A DNA stretch of 64,000 nucleotides from Noviherbaspirillum_A sp047237965 (GTDB taxonomy: Bacteria > Pseudomonadota > Gammaproteobacteria > Burkholderiales > Burkholderiaceae_D), in the NCBI RefSeq assembly GCF_047237965.1, contig NZ_JBDFLX010000001.1:620001-684000 (forward strand), read 5' to 3'. Numbering within the stretch: the first letter of the stretch is position 1; every line of letters starts with the position of its first letter. Positions 50,691 to 59,182 of this stretch are shown piece by piece. The translations under genes and the position numbers were made by a program. The notes beneath the pieces are model-generated. The model was given only the letters and a program-made list of their open reading frames with translations, ran no database searches and was not told the DNA's origin.

Positions 50691-52240
50691 TGGCGCGTCA
50701 CACTTGCAAAGAATTCGTGCGTCGTCCCGCAGCGCTGGCCGCACTGGCCGTGCTGGGTATGCAGGCAGCGCCCGCGCTGGCTGCTGACTGGCGTTTTACC
50801 CCGACGCTGACGCTGCGCGAAACCTATAGCGACAACATCCGGTTGGCGCCGACGGGCAATGAGCAATCGTCATTCGTGACCGAAGTCATGCCGGGCTTTG
50901 CCGTGAACGGCCTTGGCCGCCGTTCCCAGTTTCAGGCCACCTATCAGGCGCGTGGCGTTACCTACAGCAACGATGTCGGCAGCAGCAATCTGCAGAACTA
51001 TCTGAATGCCCGAGGCACCGCGCAACTGGTCGACGACCTGCTGTTCATCGATGGCACGGCCAACATCACCAATCTCAGCACCTCGCCGTACGGACCGCAG
51101 GCAATCAACAGCAGCTATGCGATCAACAACCGCAGCGAAGTGCGCACCTATTCGATCAGTCCCTATGTCCGCCAACGCTATGGTTCCGTGGCGCAGGCGG
51201 AAGCGCGCTATACCCACCAGGGTCTGAGCAGCGACACCCCCGGCTTTTCCAACTACAACAGCGACCTTCTCAATCTTTTCGTCAACAGCGGCGAGGCATT
51301 CCGCCTTGTGAGCTGGGATGTGACGGCATCGCGCCGCCATAGCAGCTACAGTTCGCTCAATTCGGTCGACAACGATTATCTCAATGGCGTATTGCGCTAC
51401 AAGCTGACCGATCAGCTCAGCCTGACTGGCTCGGCGGGCTATGAGCGCTATACCTACCAGAGCATCAACGACGGTCCCAGGGGTGCATCGTGGAGTGTCG
51501 GCTTCGACTGGAGGCCGTCGTCACGCACCAGCCTGGCCGCCACCGCCGGCCGCCGCTTCTTTGGCGATACGTACAGCCTGAACGGCATTCACCGCAGCCG
51601 CTATACGACCTGGAACGTCAGCTACAACGAAGACATCACCACCACCCAGCAGCAGCTGGTCGATTCCGGATCGATCAGCACCACCGCTTTCCTTGACCAG
51701 GTGTTTTCTGCGACCATCGCCGACCCGACGGCGCGCGCGCAGGCGGTAGAGGCATTCATCCGCGCCACCAATCTGCCTGCAACCCTGGCCAACCCAAATG
51801 CCGGCTTGTCCAACCGCTTCTTCTTGCAGAAGCGGTTGCAGGGCTCGGTGGCGCTCAACACCGGCAAGTCCACGGTGCTGGTGTCGGTGTATAACACCCT
51901 GCGCCGTCCGCAGACGGGCGTGTCCGACAACGTCGGCCTGCTTACCGCCAGCAACCAGCTATTCATCGACGAATCGCGCCAGCGCGGCGTGAGCGGCCTG
52001 TGGAATCTGCGGCTGACGCCATCGACCTCGATGAACCTGAATGCGCGTTATTACCGCACCACCTCGCTGCTGAGCAACCGCACCGACGACAACACGCTCG
52101 TCACGCTGGGCCTGTCGCATCAGCTGTCGCCAAAAACCACCGGCACGGTCGAGTTGCGCCGCTACCAGGGCTCCTACAGCCAGACAGGAACCGATTTCCG
52201 CGAGAACGCGATTTCGGCTTACTTGACCATGCGGTTATAG
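50690..52240 (+). CDS. XrtA-locus outer-membrane beta-barrel protein
   Basis: A 516-residue outer-membrane protein: signal peptide with cleavage after ALA (about residue 31), then a long series of amphipathic beta-strands with alternating aromatic residues, ending in a typical barrel C-terminus (AISAYLTMRL). The family is the exosortase-locus hypothetical outer-membrane protein group, probably an accessory export or anchoring barrel. The mature region begins ADWRFTPTLTLRETYSDNIRL, cited to locate it (about 32-52, key residues W34, Y46 and D48). Exact role unknown. Confidence 0.85.
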   Translation: MARHTCKEFVRRPAALAALAVLGMQAAPALAADWRFTPTLTLRETYSDNIRLAPTGNEQSSFVTEVMPGFAVNGLGRRSQFQATYQARGVTYSNDVGSSNLQNYLNARGTAQLVDDLLFIDGTANITNLSTSPYGPQAINSSYAINNRSEVRTYSISPYVRQRYGSVAQAEARYTHQGLSSDTPGFSNYNSDLLNLFVNSGEAFRLVSWDVTASRRHSSYSSLNSVDNDYLNGVLRYKLTDQLSLTGSAGYERYTYQSINDGPRGASWSVGFDWRPSSRTSLAATAGRRFFGDTYSLNGIHRSRYTTWNVSYNEDITTTQQQLVDSGSISTTAFLDQVFSATIADPTARAQAVEAFIRATNLPATLANPNAGLSNRFFLQKRLQGSVALNTGKSTVLVSVYNTLRRPQTGVSDNVGLLTASNQLFIDESRQRGVSGLWNLRLTPSTSMNLNARYYRTTSLLSNRTDDNTLVTLGLSHQLSPKTTGTVELRRYQGSYSQTGTDFRENAISAYLTMRL

Positions 52241-52256
52241 CGGAGAAACTACATCG

Positions 52257-53246
52257 ATGTATGAATCTTTTTACGGGCTGCATGCCAAGCCCTTCCAGTT
52301 GCGGCCGGACCCGAATTTTTTCTTCGGCAGCAAGGGCCACAAGCGCGCCATGTCCTACCTGGAGTACGGACTGTCGCAAGGCGAGGGCTTCATCGTCATC
52401 ACCGGTGAAGTCGGCGCCGGCAAGACCACGCTGGTGCGCAACCTGTTTCGCAAGCTCGAGTCGAACCGCATCATTGCGGCCCAGATCGTCAACACCCACC
52501 TGAACTCCGACGACACGCTGCGCTCGGTCGTGGCCGCCTTCGGCCTGCCTTTCGACGACCCGAGCAAGACCGGCCTCTTGGCGCGGTTCGAGCAGTTCCT
52601 GCGCTATAGCGACAAGCAGGGCAAGCGGGTGCTGCTGGTGGTGGACGAGGCGCAGAACCTGACGCCGCAGACGGTGGAAGAGCTGCGCATGCTGTCGAAT
52701 TTCCAGACCAACGAGAAGTCGCTGCTGCAGACCTTCCTCCTCGGGCAGCCGGAATTCCGTCGCACGCTGCACAGCGAAGACATGCAGCAGCTGCGCCAGC
52801 GCGTGATCGCCACCTATCATCTCGGGCCGATGGATGCCGCCGAGACCCAGGCCTATATCGAGCATCGCCTGCAAACGGCAGGCTGGAAGGGCGATCCGGT
52901 GATCACGCCGGAAGCCTATGCGGCCATCTTCGACTACTCGGGCGGCATACCGCGCAAGATCAACACCCTGTGCGACAGGCTGTTCCTGATGGGCTATCTC
53001 GAAGAACTGCATCAGTTCAATGCGGAAGAGGTGGGCGAAGTCATCAAGGACATCCAGGAAGAGTTCACGCCGCCGCCGCCGGAAATGAGCGCATTGCCGG
53101 CCTACGCCGGCGGCATGCCGCGCGGCTTTGCCGACACCACGGCCGAGAGCATGGAGCACCTCGACGAGAGACTGTCCAAGATCGAGCGTTCGGTCACCTC
53201 GGTGCTGGATGTGCTGAAGCGGCTGATCTCGACGTCGAAAATCTGA
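52257..53246 (+). CDS. XrtA-locus AAA ATPase (ExeA/MshM-like)
   Basis: Cytoplasmic AAA ATPase of the general-secretion ExeA/GspA and MshM type. It has 329 residues with Walker A GEVGAGKTT (about 50-58), Walker B VLLVVDEAQNL (about 123-133), sensor features (LRQRVIATYHLGPM), SGGIPRKINTLCDRLF near 225-245, and a Pro-rich linker (about 272-280) followed by a short C-terminal coiled-coil-like helix. Found in exosortase A loci; presumed to power assembly of the export machinery. It may act with the upstream barrel. Confidence 0.9.
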   Translation: MYESFYGLHAKPFQLRPDPNFFFGSKGHKRAMSYLEYGLSQGEGFIVITGEVGAGKTTLVRNLFRKLESNRIIAAQIVNTHLNSDDTLRSVVAAFGLPFDDPSKTGLLARFEQFLRYSDKQGKRVLLVVDEAQNLTPQTVEELRMLSNFQTNEKSLLQTFLLGQPEFRRTLHSEDMQQLRQRVIATYHLGPMDAAETQAYIEHRLQTAGWKGDPVITPEAYAAIFDYSGGIPRKINTLCDRLFLMGYLEELHQFNAEEVGEVIKDIQEEFTPPPPEMSALPAYAGGMPRGFADTTAESMEHLDERLSKIERSVTSVLDVLKRLISTSKI

Positions 53247-53307
53247 TACCTGATTAAAAAGCTCCCTGTCCGGCGCCAGCGCCTGTGGCGGGGAACAGGA
53301 GTACACC

Positions 53308-54195
53308 ATGCAGACAGGCATTACACATTCAGGCGCGCAAGGGCAGGCGGCATCAGGCCCGATTCGCAATGCAATGACGATCGACGTCGAGGACTACTTC
53401 CAGGTCTCGGCTTTTGCGCCCCATATCCCGCGTGAAAACTGGAACAGCATGGATTGCCGCGTCGAGCGCAATGTGGAGCGCATCCTCGCCTTGCTCAAGG
53501 AACGCGACGTCAAGGCCACCTTCTTCACGCTGGGATGGATCGCCGAGCGTTATCCGCAGGTGGTGCGCGCCATTGTCGATGGCGGCCACGAGCTGGCCAG
53601 CCACGGCTATGCGCATCTGCGCGCATCCGACCAGAGCGCCGAGGAATTCCGCGACGACATCAGCCGCAGCAAGGCGCTGCTGGAAGATATTTCGGGCCAG
53701 CAGGTGCTGGGCTACCGCGCGCCCAGCTTCTCGATCGGCACCCGTAACCTGTGGGCGCTGGATACGCTGCGCAACGCCGGCTACCGCTACAGCTCCAGCA
53801 TCTATCCTATCCAGCATGACCATTACGGCATGCCCGATGCGCCGCGCTTTGCGTTTTATCCCAACGGCGAGGACGGCCTGCTGGAAGTGCCGATTACCAC
53901 GGTGCGGGTGATGGACCGCAACTTCCCGGCGGGTGGCGGCGGCTACTTCCGCTTCTTTCCGTATGCGCTGTCGCGCTGGTTCATCGACAAGGTCAACCGC
54001 GACGACAGGCAGGCGGGCATCTTTTACTTTCATCCCTGGGAAATCGATCCGGGACAGCCGCGCCAGCATGGCGTGGGCTTCAAGACCCGCTTCCGCCATT
54101 ACGTCAATCTGGACCGCATGGAAACCCGTCTGCGGGCACTGACCCGCGACTTCCAGTGGGATCGCATGGACAACATTTTCTTGCATAAATCATGA
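53308..54195 (+). CDS. XrtA-locus polysaccharide deacetylase
   Basis: Carbohydrate esterase family 4 (NodB-like) deacetylase expected to remove N- or O-acetyl groups from the exopolysaccharide. It has 295 residues. Metal-site features are TIDVEDYF near residue 24-31 (Asp26) and the HELASHGYAH motif (about 96-105). YRAPSFS (about 135-141) is motif 3 and FYFHPWEID (about 234-242) carries the second catalytic base histidine. No signal peptide is seen. AGGAG before the ATG at 53308 supports the start; Met23 is an alternative. It overlaps the next gene by four bases. Confidence 0.9.
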   Translation: MQTGITHSGAQGQAASGPIRNAMTIDVEDYFQVSAFAPHIPRENWNSMDCRVERNVERILALLKERDVKATFFTLGWIAERYPQVVRAIVDGGHELASHGYAHLRASDQSAEEFRDDISRSKALLEDISGQQVLGYRAPSFSIGTRNLWALDTLRNAGYRYSSSIYPIQHDHYGMPDAPRFAFYPNGEDGLLEVPITTVRVMDRNFPAGGGGYFRFFPYALSRWFIDKVNRDDRQAGIFYFHPWEIDPGQPRQHGVGFKTRFRHYVNLDRMETRLRALTRDFQWDRMDNIFLHKS

Positions 54196-55274
54196 GCGCC
54201 ATTATCGAAGCATCGCAGGACCGCGCACGGGCCAACGCGGCGCACGCCGCGCCACAGATCCGCCTGATGCAGCCGCAGGATGCGGCGCGCTGGGATGAGT
54301 TCGTGCTGAACTGCCCAGAAGCCAGCTTCTTTCACCGCGCAGGCTGGCAGAAGGTGATCGAACAGGCCTTCGGCCACAAGACCTATTTCTACCTGGCCGA
54401 GGTGGATGGCCGCATCGAGGGCGTGCTGCCGCTGGCCGAAATCAATAGCCGCCTGTTCGGGCATTCCCTGGGCTCGCTGCCGTTCTGCGTCTATGGCGGC
54501 CCGGCCGCCACGTCCGATGCCGTGGCCGATGCGCTCGACCGCGAAGCCCAGGCACTGGCAGCGAAGCTGCAGGTGGGCCATCTGGAATATCACAACGTCG
54601 CGCCGCGCCATGCCGACTGGCATGCCAAGGACCTGTACGTGACCTTCCGCAAGGAGATGGACCCGGACCCGGAAAAGAACATGAACGCCATCCCGCGCAA
54701 ACAGCGCGCGATGGTGCGCAAGGGCATCAAGGCCGGCCTGGCCAGCGAGATCGATGCCAACGTGGACCGCTTCTTCACCGCCTATTCCACCAGCGTGCAC
54801 CGGCTCGGCACGCCGGTCTTTTCGAAGAAGTATTTCCGGCTGCTCAAGGAGACTTTCGGCGACGACTGCGAGGTGATGACCATCACCAAGGATGGCGGCC
54901 TGATCAGCAGCGTGATGAGCTTCTATTTCCGCGACGAAGTGCTGCCTTATTACGGCGGCGGCATGCCGGAAGCGCGGGAAGTCGCCGGCAACGACTTCAT
55001 GTACTGGGAACTGATGCGCCGCACCTGCACCCGCGGCTACCGCATCTTCGATTTCGGGCGCAGCAAGAAGGGCACCGGCTCGCACGACTTCAAGAAGAAC
55101 TGGGGCTTCGAGCCGACGCCGCTGCACTATGAGTACAAGCTGGTGCGCGCCACCGAGGTGCCGGACACCAATCCGCTCAATCCCAAGTACCAGCTGATGA
55201 TACGCACCTGGCAGAAGATGCCGATCGCGCTTGCCAACCTCATCGGCCCGCATATCGTCAAGAACCTGGGCTGA
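54192..55274 (+). CDS. XrtA-locus FemAB-like acyl/aminoacyl transferase
   Basis: A 360-residue GNAT-fold protein of the FemAB type; FemA and FemB add amino acids to peptidoglycan bridges. The exosortase-locus relatives are thought to modify the polysaccharide or its precursor. Family features include ASFFHRAGWQKVIEQAFGHKTYF (about 39-61, key residues F41, W45 and H55), NAIPRKQRAMVRKGIKAGL (about 165-183) and FDFGRSKKGTGSHDFKKNWGF, with the conserved GRSK motif at 288-291. The substrate is not known. Coupled to the deacetylase by the ATGA overlap. Confidence 0.87.
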   Translation: MSAIIEASQDRARANAAHAAPQIRLMQPQDAARWDEFVLNCPEASFFHRAGWQKVIEQAFGHKTYFYLAEVDGRIEGVLPLAEINSRLFGHSLGSLPFCVYGGPAATSDAVADALDREAQALAAKLQVGHLEYHNVAPRHADWHAKDLYVTFRKEMDPDPEKNMNAIPRKQRAMVRKGIKAGLASEIDANVDRFFTAYSTSVHRLGTPVFSKKYFRLLKETFGDDCEVMTITKDGGLISSVMSFYFRDEVLPYYGGGMPEAREVAGNDFMYWELMRRTCTRGYRIFDFGRSKKGTGSHDFKKNWGFEPTPLHYEYKLVRATEVPDTNPLNPKYQLMIRTWQKMPIALANLIGPHIVKNLG

Positions 55275-55277
55275 ACC

Positions 55278-56504
55278 GTGGAGCATCTCCTTTACCTGGC
55301 GCACCGGATTCCTTACCCGCCCAACAAGGGCGACAAGATCCGTTCCTATCATCTGCTGCGGCACCTGTCCGAGCGCTATCAGGTGCATCTGGGCACCTTC
55401 ATCGATGATCCGGCTGACTGGCAGTACGTCGACGCGGTCAAGAAGCTGTGTGGCGAAACCCATTTCGTGAAACTGGACAGCCGCCGCGCGCGCGTGATGA
55501 GCGCGACCGCGTTGCTGTCGAACCGGCCGCTGAGCCTGGACTACTACCGCAGCCGCTCGCTGTCGGAATGGGTGGCGCGGCTGCATCGCAAGCTGCCGGT
55601 GTCGCGGGTGCTGGTGTTCTCGTCGGTAATGGCGCAATTCGTCGAGCCGCAGCGCTATGCGCGCAAGGTGATCGACTTCGTCGATGTCGATTCCGCCAAG
55701 TGGAGCCAGTATGCGGTGCAGAAGTCCTGGCCGATGAACCGGGTGTATGCCCGCGAGGGCAGGCAGCTGCTGCGCTACGAGCGCCGCGTGGCGCGGGATT
55801 TCGATGCGTCGCTATTCGTCTCGGCGCAGGAAGCGGCGCTGTTTTCCGGCCTGGCGCCGGAAAGCCAGGCCCGCATCGGCTGGTTCAGCAATGGCGTGGA
55901 CAGCAGCTATTTCTCGCCGATGCATGACTTCGACAATCCGTATCCGGAAGGCGGACCGGTCATGGTCTTCACCGGCGCCATGGATTACTGGCCCAATGTC
56001 GATGCGGTGCAATGGTTTGCCGACGAGGTGCTCCCTGGCGTCCTGCAGCGGCATCCGCAGGCGCGCTTCTATATCGTCGGCTCCCGGCCGGCGCCGCAGG
56101 TGCAGGCGCTGGGGCAGCGGCCCGGCATCCATGTCACCGGCACCGTGCCCGACGTGCGCCCCTATCTGGCCCACGCGCAGATATCGGTGGCGCCGCTGCG
56201 CATCGCGCGCGGCATACAGAACAAGGTGCTGGAAGCCATGGCCATGGCCAAGCCGGTGATCGTGTCGCCGCAGGCGCTGGAAGGCATCAGCGCACAGGCC
56301 GGCCGCGATCTGCTGCTGGCCAGCGATGCCACCGAATTCGTCGGCCTGACCTGCGACGCGCTCGATGAACTGCCGGCCGACCTCGGACGCGCGGCACGCG
56401 CGCAGGTGGAAGCCAGCTATAACTGGGACGTCAACATGTCGCGGGTCGACGCGCTGCTGGACATCCCCTCCCATCAATCGAGAACTGCGTCCACATGCTC
56501 CTGA
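55278..56504 (+). CDS. XrtA-locus glycosyltransferase 1
   Basis: A 408-residue GT-B glycosyltransferase (family 4-like C-terminal half). The N-terminal domain begins LLYLAHRIPYPPNKGDKIRSYHLL, about residues 4-27 with key residues P12, P15, N16 and K19, which is the signature I associate with the exosortase-locus group. The nucleotide-sugar region is FTGAMDYWPN, then VAPLRIARGIQNKVLEAMAMAKPVI near residue 305-329, key residues R309 and E320. It starts with GTG at 55278, 3 bp after the FemAB stop. Its end overlaps xrtA by ten bases. Confidence 0.88.
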   Translation: MEHLLYLAHRIPYPPNKGDKIRSYHLLRHLSERYQVHLGTFIDDPADWQYVDAVKKLCGETHFVKLDSRRARVMSATALLSNRPLSLDYYRSRSLSEWVARLHRKLPVSRVLVFSSVMAQFVEPQRYARKVIDFVDVDSAKWSQYAVQKSWPMNRVYAREGRQLLRYERRVARDFDASLFVSAQEAALFSGLAPESQARIGWFSNGVDSSYFSPMHDFDNPYPEGGPVMVFTGAMDYWPNVDAVQWFADEVLPGVLQRHPQARFYIVGSRPAPQVQALGQRPGIHVTGTVPDVRPYLAHAQISVAPLRIARGIQNKVLEAMAMAKPVIVSPQALEGISAQAGRDLLLASDATEFVGLTCDALDELPADLGRAARAQVEASYNWDVNMSRVDALLDIPSHQSRTASTCS

Positions 56505-58033
56505 CCGAAACCCGCGCCGCGCCCCGCGACATGCTCAAGACCATTGCCATCGCCGTGGCGGTGCTGGCGCCGTTCCTGATCTACGCGGCAACGGCGCGTT
56601 CCATCGTCGCGATCTGGAACAGCTCGGAAACCTTTGCCCACGGCTACGTGATCCTGCCGATCAGCCTGTGGCTGATCTGGAAGCGGCGCACGACGCTGAT
56701 GCAGATGTCGCCGCAGCCTTACTGGCCGGCCCTGCTATCGCTGGCGGTGTGCGGCTTCGGCTGGCTGCTGGCCGAGATGGGCGACGTGCAGGTGGTGCGG
56801 CAGTATGCGTTCGCCGCGATGCTGCCGCTCACCGTCGTGGTGGTATGCGGCCTGCGCATCTCCTGGGCCATTGCCTTTCCGCTGGCCTATGTGCTGCTGG
56901 CCGTGCCGTTCGGCGAGGTGTTCATCGATCCGCTGATCAACGTCACCGCCGACTTCACCGTCTGGGCTCTGCAGATGACCGGCATTCCGGTGCTGCGCGA
57001 CGGCACCAATTTTTCCATCCCCACCGGCAACTGGTCGGTGGTGGAAGCCTGCAGCGGCGTGCGCTACCTGATTGCCTCCCTGACGCTGGGCTGCCTGTAT
57101 GCCTACCTGACCTATCGCTCGCGCAAGCGGCAACTGCTGTTCGTGCTGATCTCCATCCTGGTGCCCATCGTCGCCAATGGCCTGCGCGCCTACATGATCG
57201 TGATGATCGGGCATCTGTCCGGCATGGAGCTGGCCACGGGCGTGGATCACATCATCTACGGCTGGCTGTTCTTCGGGCTGGTGATGTTCATCATGTTCTG
57301 GCTGGGCAGCCGCTGGCGCGAGGACATCAGCGCCGCCGATGAGGCCGATGCCGAGACGGTGCGCCGCGATGGCGCCAGCGCCGCCAGTTCGGTGCAGGTG
57401 GCGGCGGCTGCGGCAGCAGTGGTTGCCTGCCTGGCATTCTGGCCCCTGTACGCCGGTTTCACCCTGCGCGCCAACGAATCGGCTGCCGCGCCCAGTCTCT
57501 CCGGCCTGCAGCCAGCCTGGGCGGCCGGCCAGCCGTTCACTGTCTGGACACCGCGCCTGAACAAGGCAGCCGCCACGCTGAACCAGGTGCAAGCGCAGGA
57601 TGGCCAGCAGGTCGGGCTGATGGTGCGTTATTACCGAAACCAGCCGCAGGGCGCCGGATTGATCAGCTCGACCAATCAGCTGGTAGGCGATGTCGAGACC
57701 GATCCATGGCGCCGTACCGGCTCTTCGGCGCGCATCGAGGACATCAATGGGCGGCAGTTGCAGGTGCGGGAAACCCGGCTGCGAGGACCGGACGGCGCGC
57801 TAGTGGCCTGGCAGTGGTACTGGATCGATGGCGGCTTCACCGCCAACGATTACCTGGGCAAGCTGCTGCAGGCCAAGGAGCGCCTGCTGATGCGCGGCGA
57901 CGATGGCGCCGGCATCCTGGTCTATGCCCGCTATGACGAAAATCCGGACGCCGCACGCGCCGCGCTGCGCAGCTTCATTGCCGCGCAACTGCCTTCGCTG
58001 GAGGCGACGCTAAATGCAAACCGGGCGCACTGA
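56495..58033 (+). CDS. xrtA: exosortase A fused to EpsI domain
   Basis: Inner-membrane transpeptidase-like enzyme that recognises PEP-CTERM sorting signals. It has 512 residues: an N-terminal exosortase with about eight transmembrane helices and catalytic Cys186 (VEACSGVRY), Arg231 (NGLRAYM) and His252 (VDHIIYGW), followed by a linker with one more helix (about 305-327) and a C-terminal EpsI-type domain of about 180 residues ending near the C-terminus. No PEP-CTERM substrate is encoded in the window. It overlaps both neighbours. Confidence 0.94.
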   Translation: MLLTETRAAPRDMLKTIAIAVAVLAPFLIYAATARSIVAIWNSSETFAHGYVILPISLWLIWKRRTTLMQMSPQPYWPALLSLAVCGFGWLLAEMGDVQVVRQYAFAAMLPLTVVVVCGLRISWAIAFPLAYVLLAVPFGEVFIDPLINVTADFTVWALQMTGIPVLRDGTNFSIPTGNWSVVEACSGVRYLIASLTLGCLYAYLTYRSRKRQLLFVLISILVPIVANGLRAYMIVMIGHLSGMELATGVDHIIYGWLFFGLVMFIMFWLGSRWREDISAADEADAETVRRDGASAASSVQVAAAAAAVVACLAFWPLYAGFTLRANESAAAPSLSGLQPAWAAGQPFTVWTPRLNKAAATLNQVQAQDGQQVGLMVRYYRNQPQGAGLISSTNQLVGDVETDPWRRTGSSARIEDINGRQLQVRETRLRGPDGALVAWQWYWIDGGFTANDYLGKLLQAKERLLMRGDDGAGILVYARYDENPDAARAALRSFIAAQLPSLEATLNANRAH

Positions 58034-59180
58034 TGGTGTCGAAGCGATGAGTGCCGCGCCTCTGGTCGTCCATCTGATCTACCGCTTCGACTTCGGCGGG
58101 CTGGAAACCCTGGTGGCCGAATGCATCAACCGCATGCCGGCGCGCCAGTACCGGCATGCGATCGTCTGCCTGACCGGCTACACCGAATTTGCCAGGAAGA
58201 TCAGCCGCGACGACGTGCAGATCATCGCGCTGGACAAGCCGCCCGGGCTGGGGCTGGGCACGCACCTGAAACTGTGGAAGTTGCTGCGTCAGTTGAAGCC
58301 AGCCGTGCTGCACAGCTACAACCTGGCCGCCGTCGAATATGCCTGCACCGCCGCGCTTGCCGGCGTGCCGGTGCGGGTGCATGCCGAGCATGGCCGCGAT
58401 GCGGCTGACCCGCATGGACTGAACCGCAAGCACAACCTGCTGCGGCGCGGCGTGACCCCGTTCATCGACCGCTACATCCCGGTGTCGGACGACCTGCAGC
58501 GCTGGCTGCGCCAGGTGGTCGGCGTGCCGGATGCGAAGACCCTGCTGATCGCCAACGGTGTCGATACCGAGCGCTTCGCGCCGCGCCAGCGTGACTATCC
58601 GCGCCGCGAATTCGTGATCGGCACGGTGGGCCGCATCCAGGATGTGAAAAACCACAGCGGCCTGATCGATGCCTTCCTCCGGCTGCGCGAAATCCTGCCG
58701 GAGGATGCCGGCCGGCTGCGCCTGGCCATCATCGGCGACGGGCCCTTGCTGCCGCGCATCCGCGAAAAGGTCGATGCGGCCGGCTTGCAGGACGTGGTGT
58801 GGCTGCCCGGCTCGCGCACCGACATCGCCGAACTGATGGCCGACTTCGACGTGTTCGCGCTGCCGTCGATTGCCGAAGGCACGCCGGTCACCATCCTCGA
58901 AGCCATGGCATGCGGCTTGCCTGTGGTGGCATCCCGAGTGGGCGGCATACCCGAAGTGGTGCAGGAAGGCGTCACCGGCCTGATGCCGCCCCCGTCGGAC
59001 GCCGAGGCGCTTGCCAGGGCGCTGGCTGTTTATGTGGAAGACCCGCAGCTCGCCGCGCGCCACGGCGCCGCCGGCCGCGAGCGGGTAGAGAAGAGCAACA
59101 GTATCGCCGCCATGGTGGCCGGTTATGCCGGCTTGTACGACACCCTGCGCGCAATGAAAACCAGAACCAGCAAGGCCTGA
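58014..59180 (+). CDS. XrtA-locus glycosyltransferase 2
   Basis: A 388-residue GT-B (family 4) glycosyltransferase. The N-terminal VVHLIYRFDFGGLETLVAE (about 18-36, key residues D25, G27 and G28) holds the donor-domain glycine loop. The C-terminal half has IGTVGRIQDVKNH, PGSRTDIAELMADFDVFALPS and EGTPVTILEAMACGLPVVAS, about residues 283-302, with the E-x7-E motif. It overlaps the exosortase gene by 20 bp, and the ATG at 58014 is the first in frame; a second start at MSAAPL (residue 12) would avoid most of the overlap. Confidence 0.9.
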   Translation: MQTGRTDGVEAMSAAPLVVHLIYRFDFGGLETLVAECINRMPARQYRHAIVCLTGYTEFARKISRDDVQIIALDKPPGLGLGTHLKLWKLLRQLKPAVLHSYNLAAVEYACTAALAGVPVRVHAEHGRDAADPHGLNRKHNLLRRGVTPFIDRYIPVSDDLQRWLRQVVGVPDAKTLLIANGVDTERFAPRQRDYPRREFVIGTVGRIQDVKNHSGLIDAFLRLREILPEDAGRLRLAIIGDGPLLPRIREKVDAAGLQDVVWLPGSRTDIAELMADFDVFALPSIAEGTPVTILEAMACGLPVVASRVGGIPEVVQEGVTGLMPPPSDAEALARALAVYVEDPQLAARHGAAGRERVEKSNSIAAMVAGYAGLYDTLRAMKTRTSKA

Positions 59181-59182
59181 CT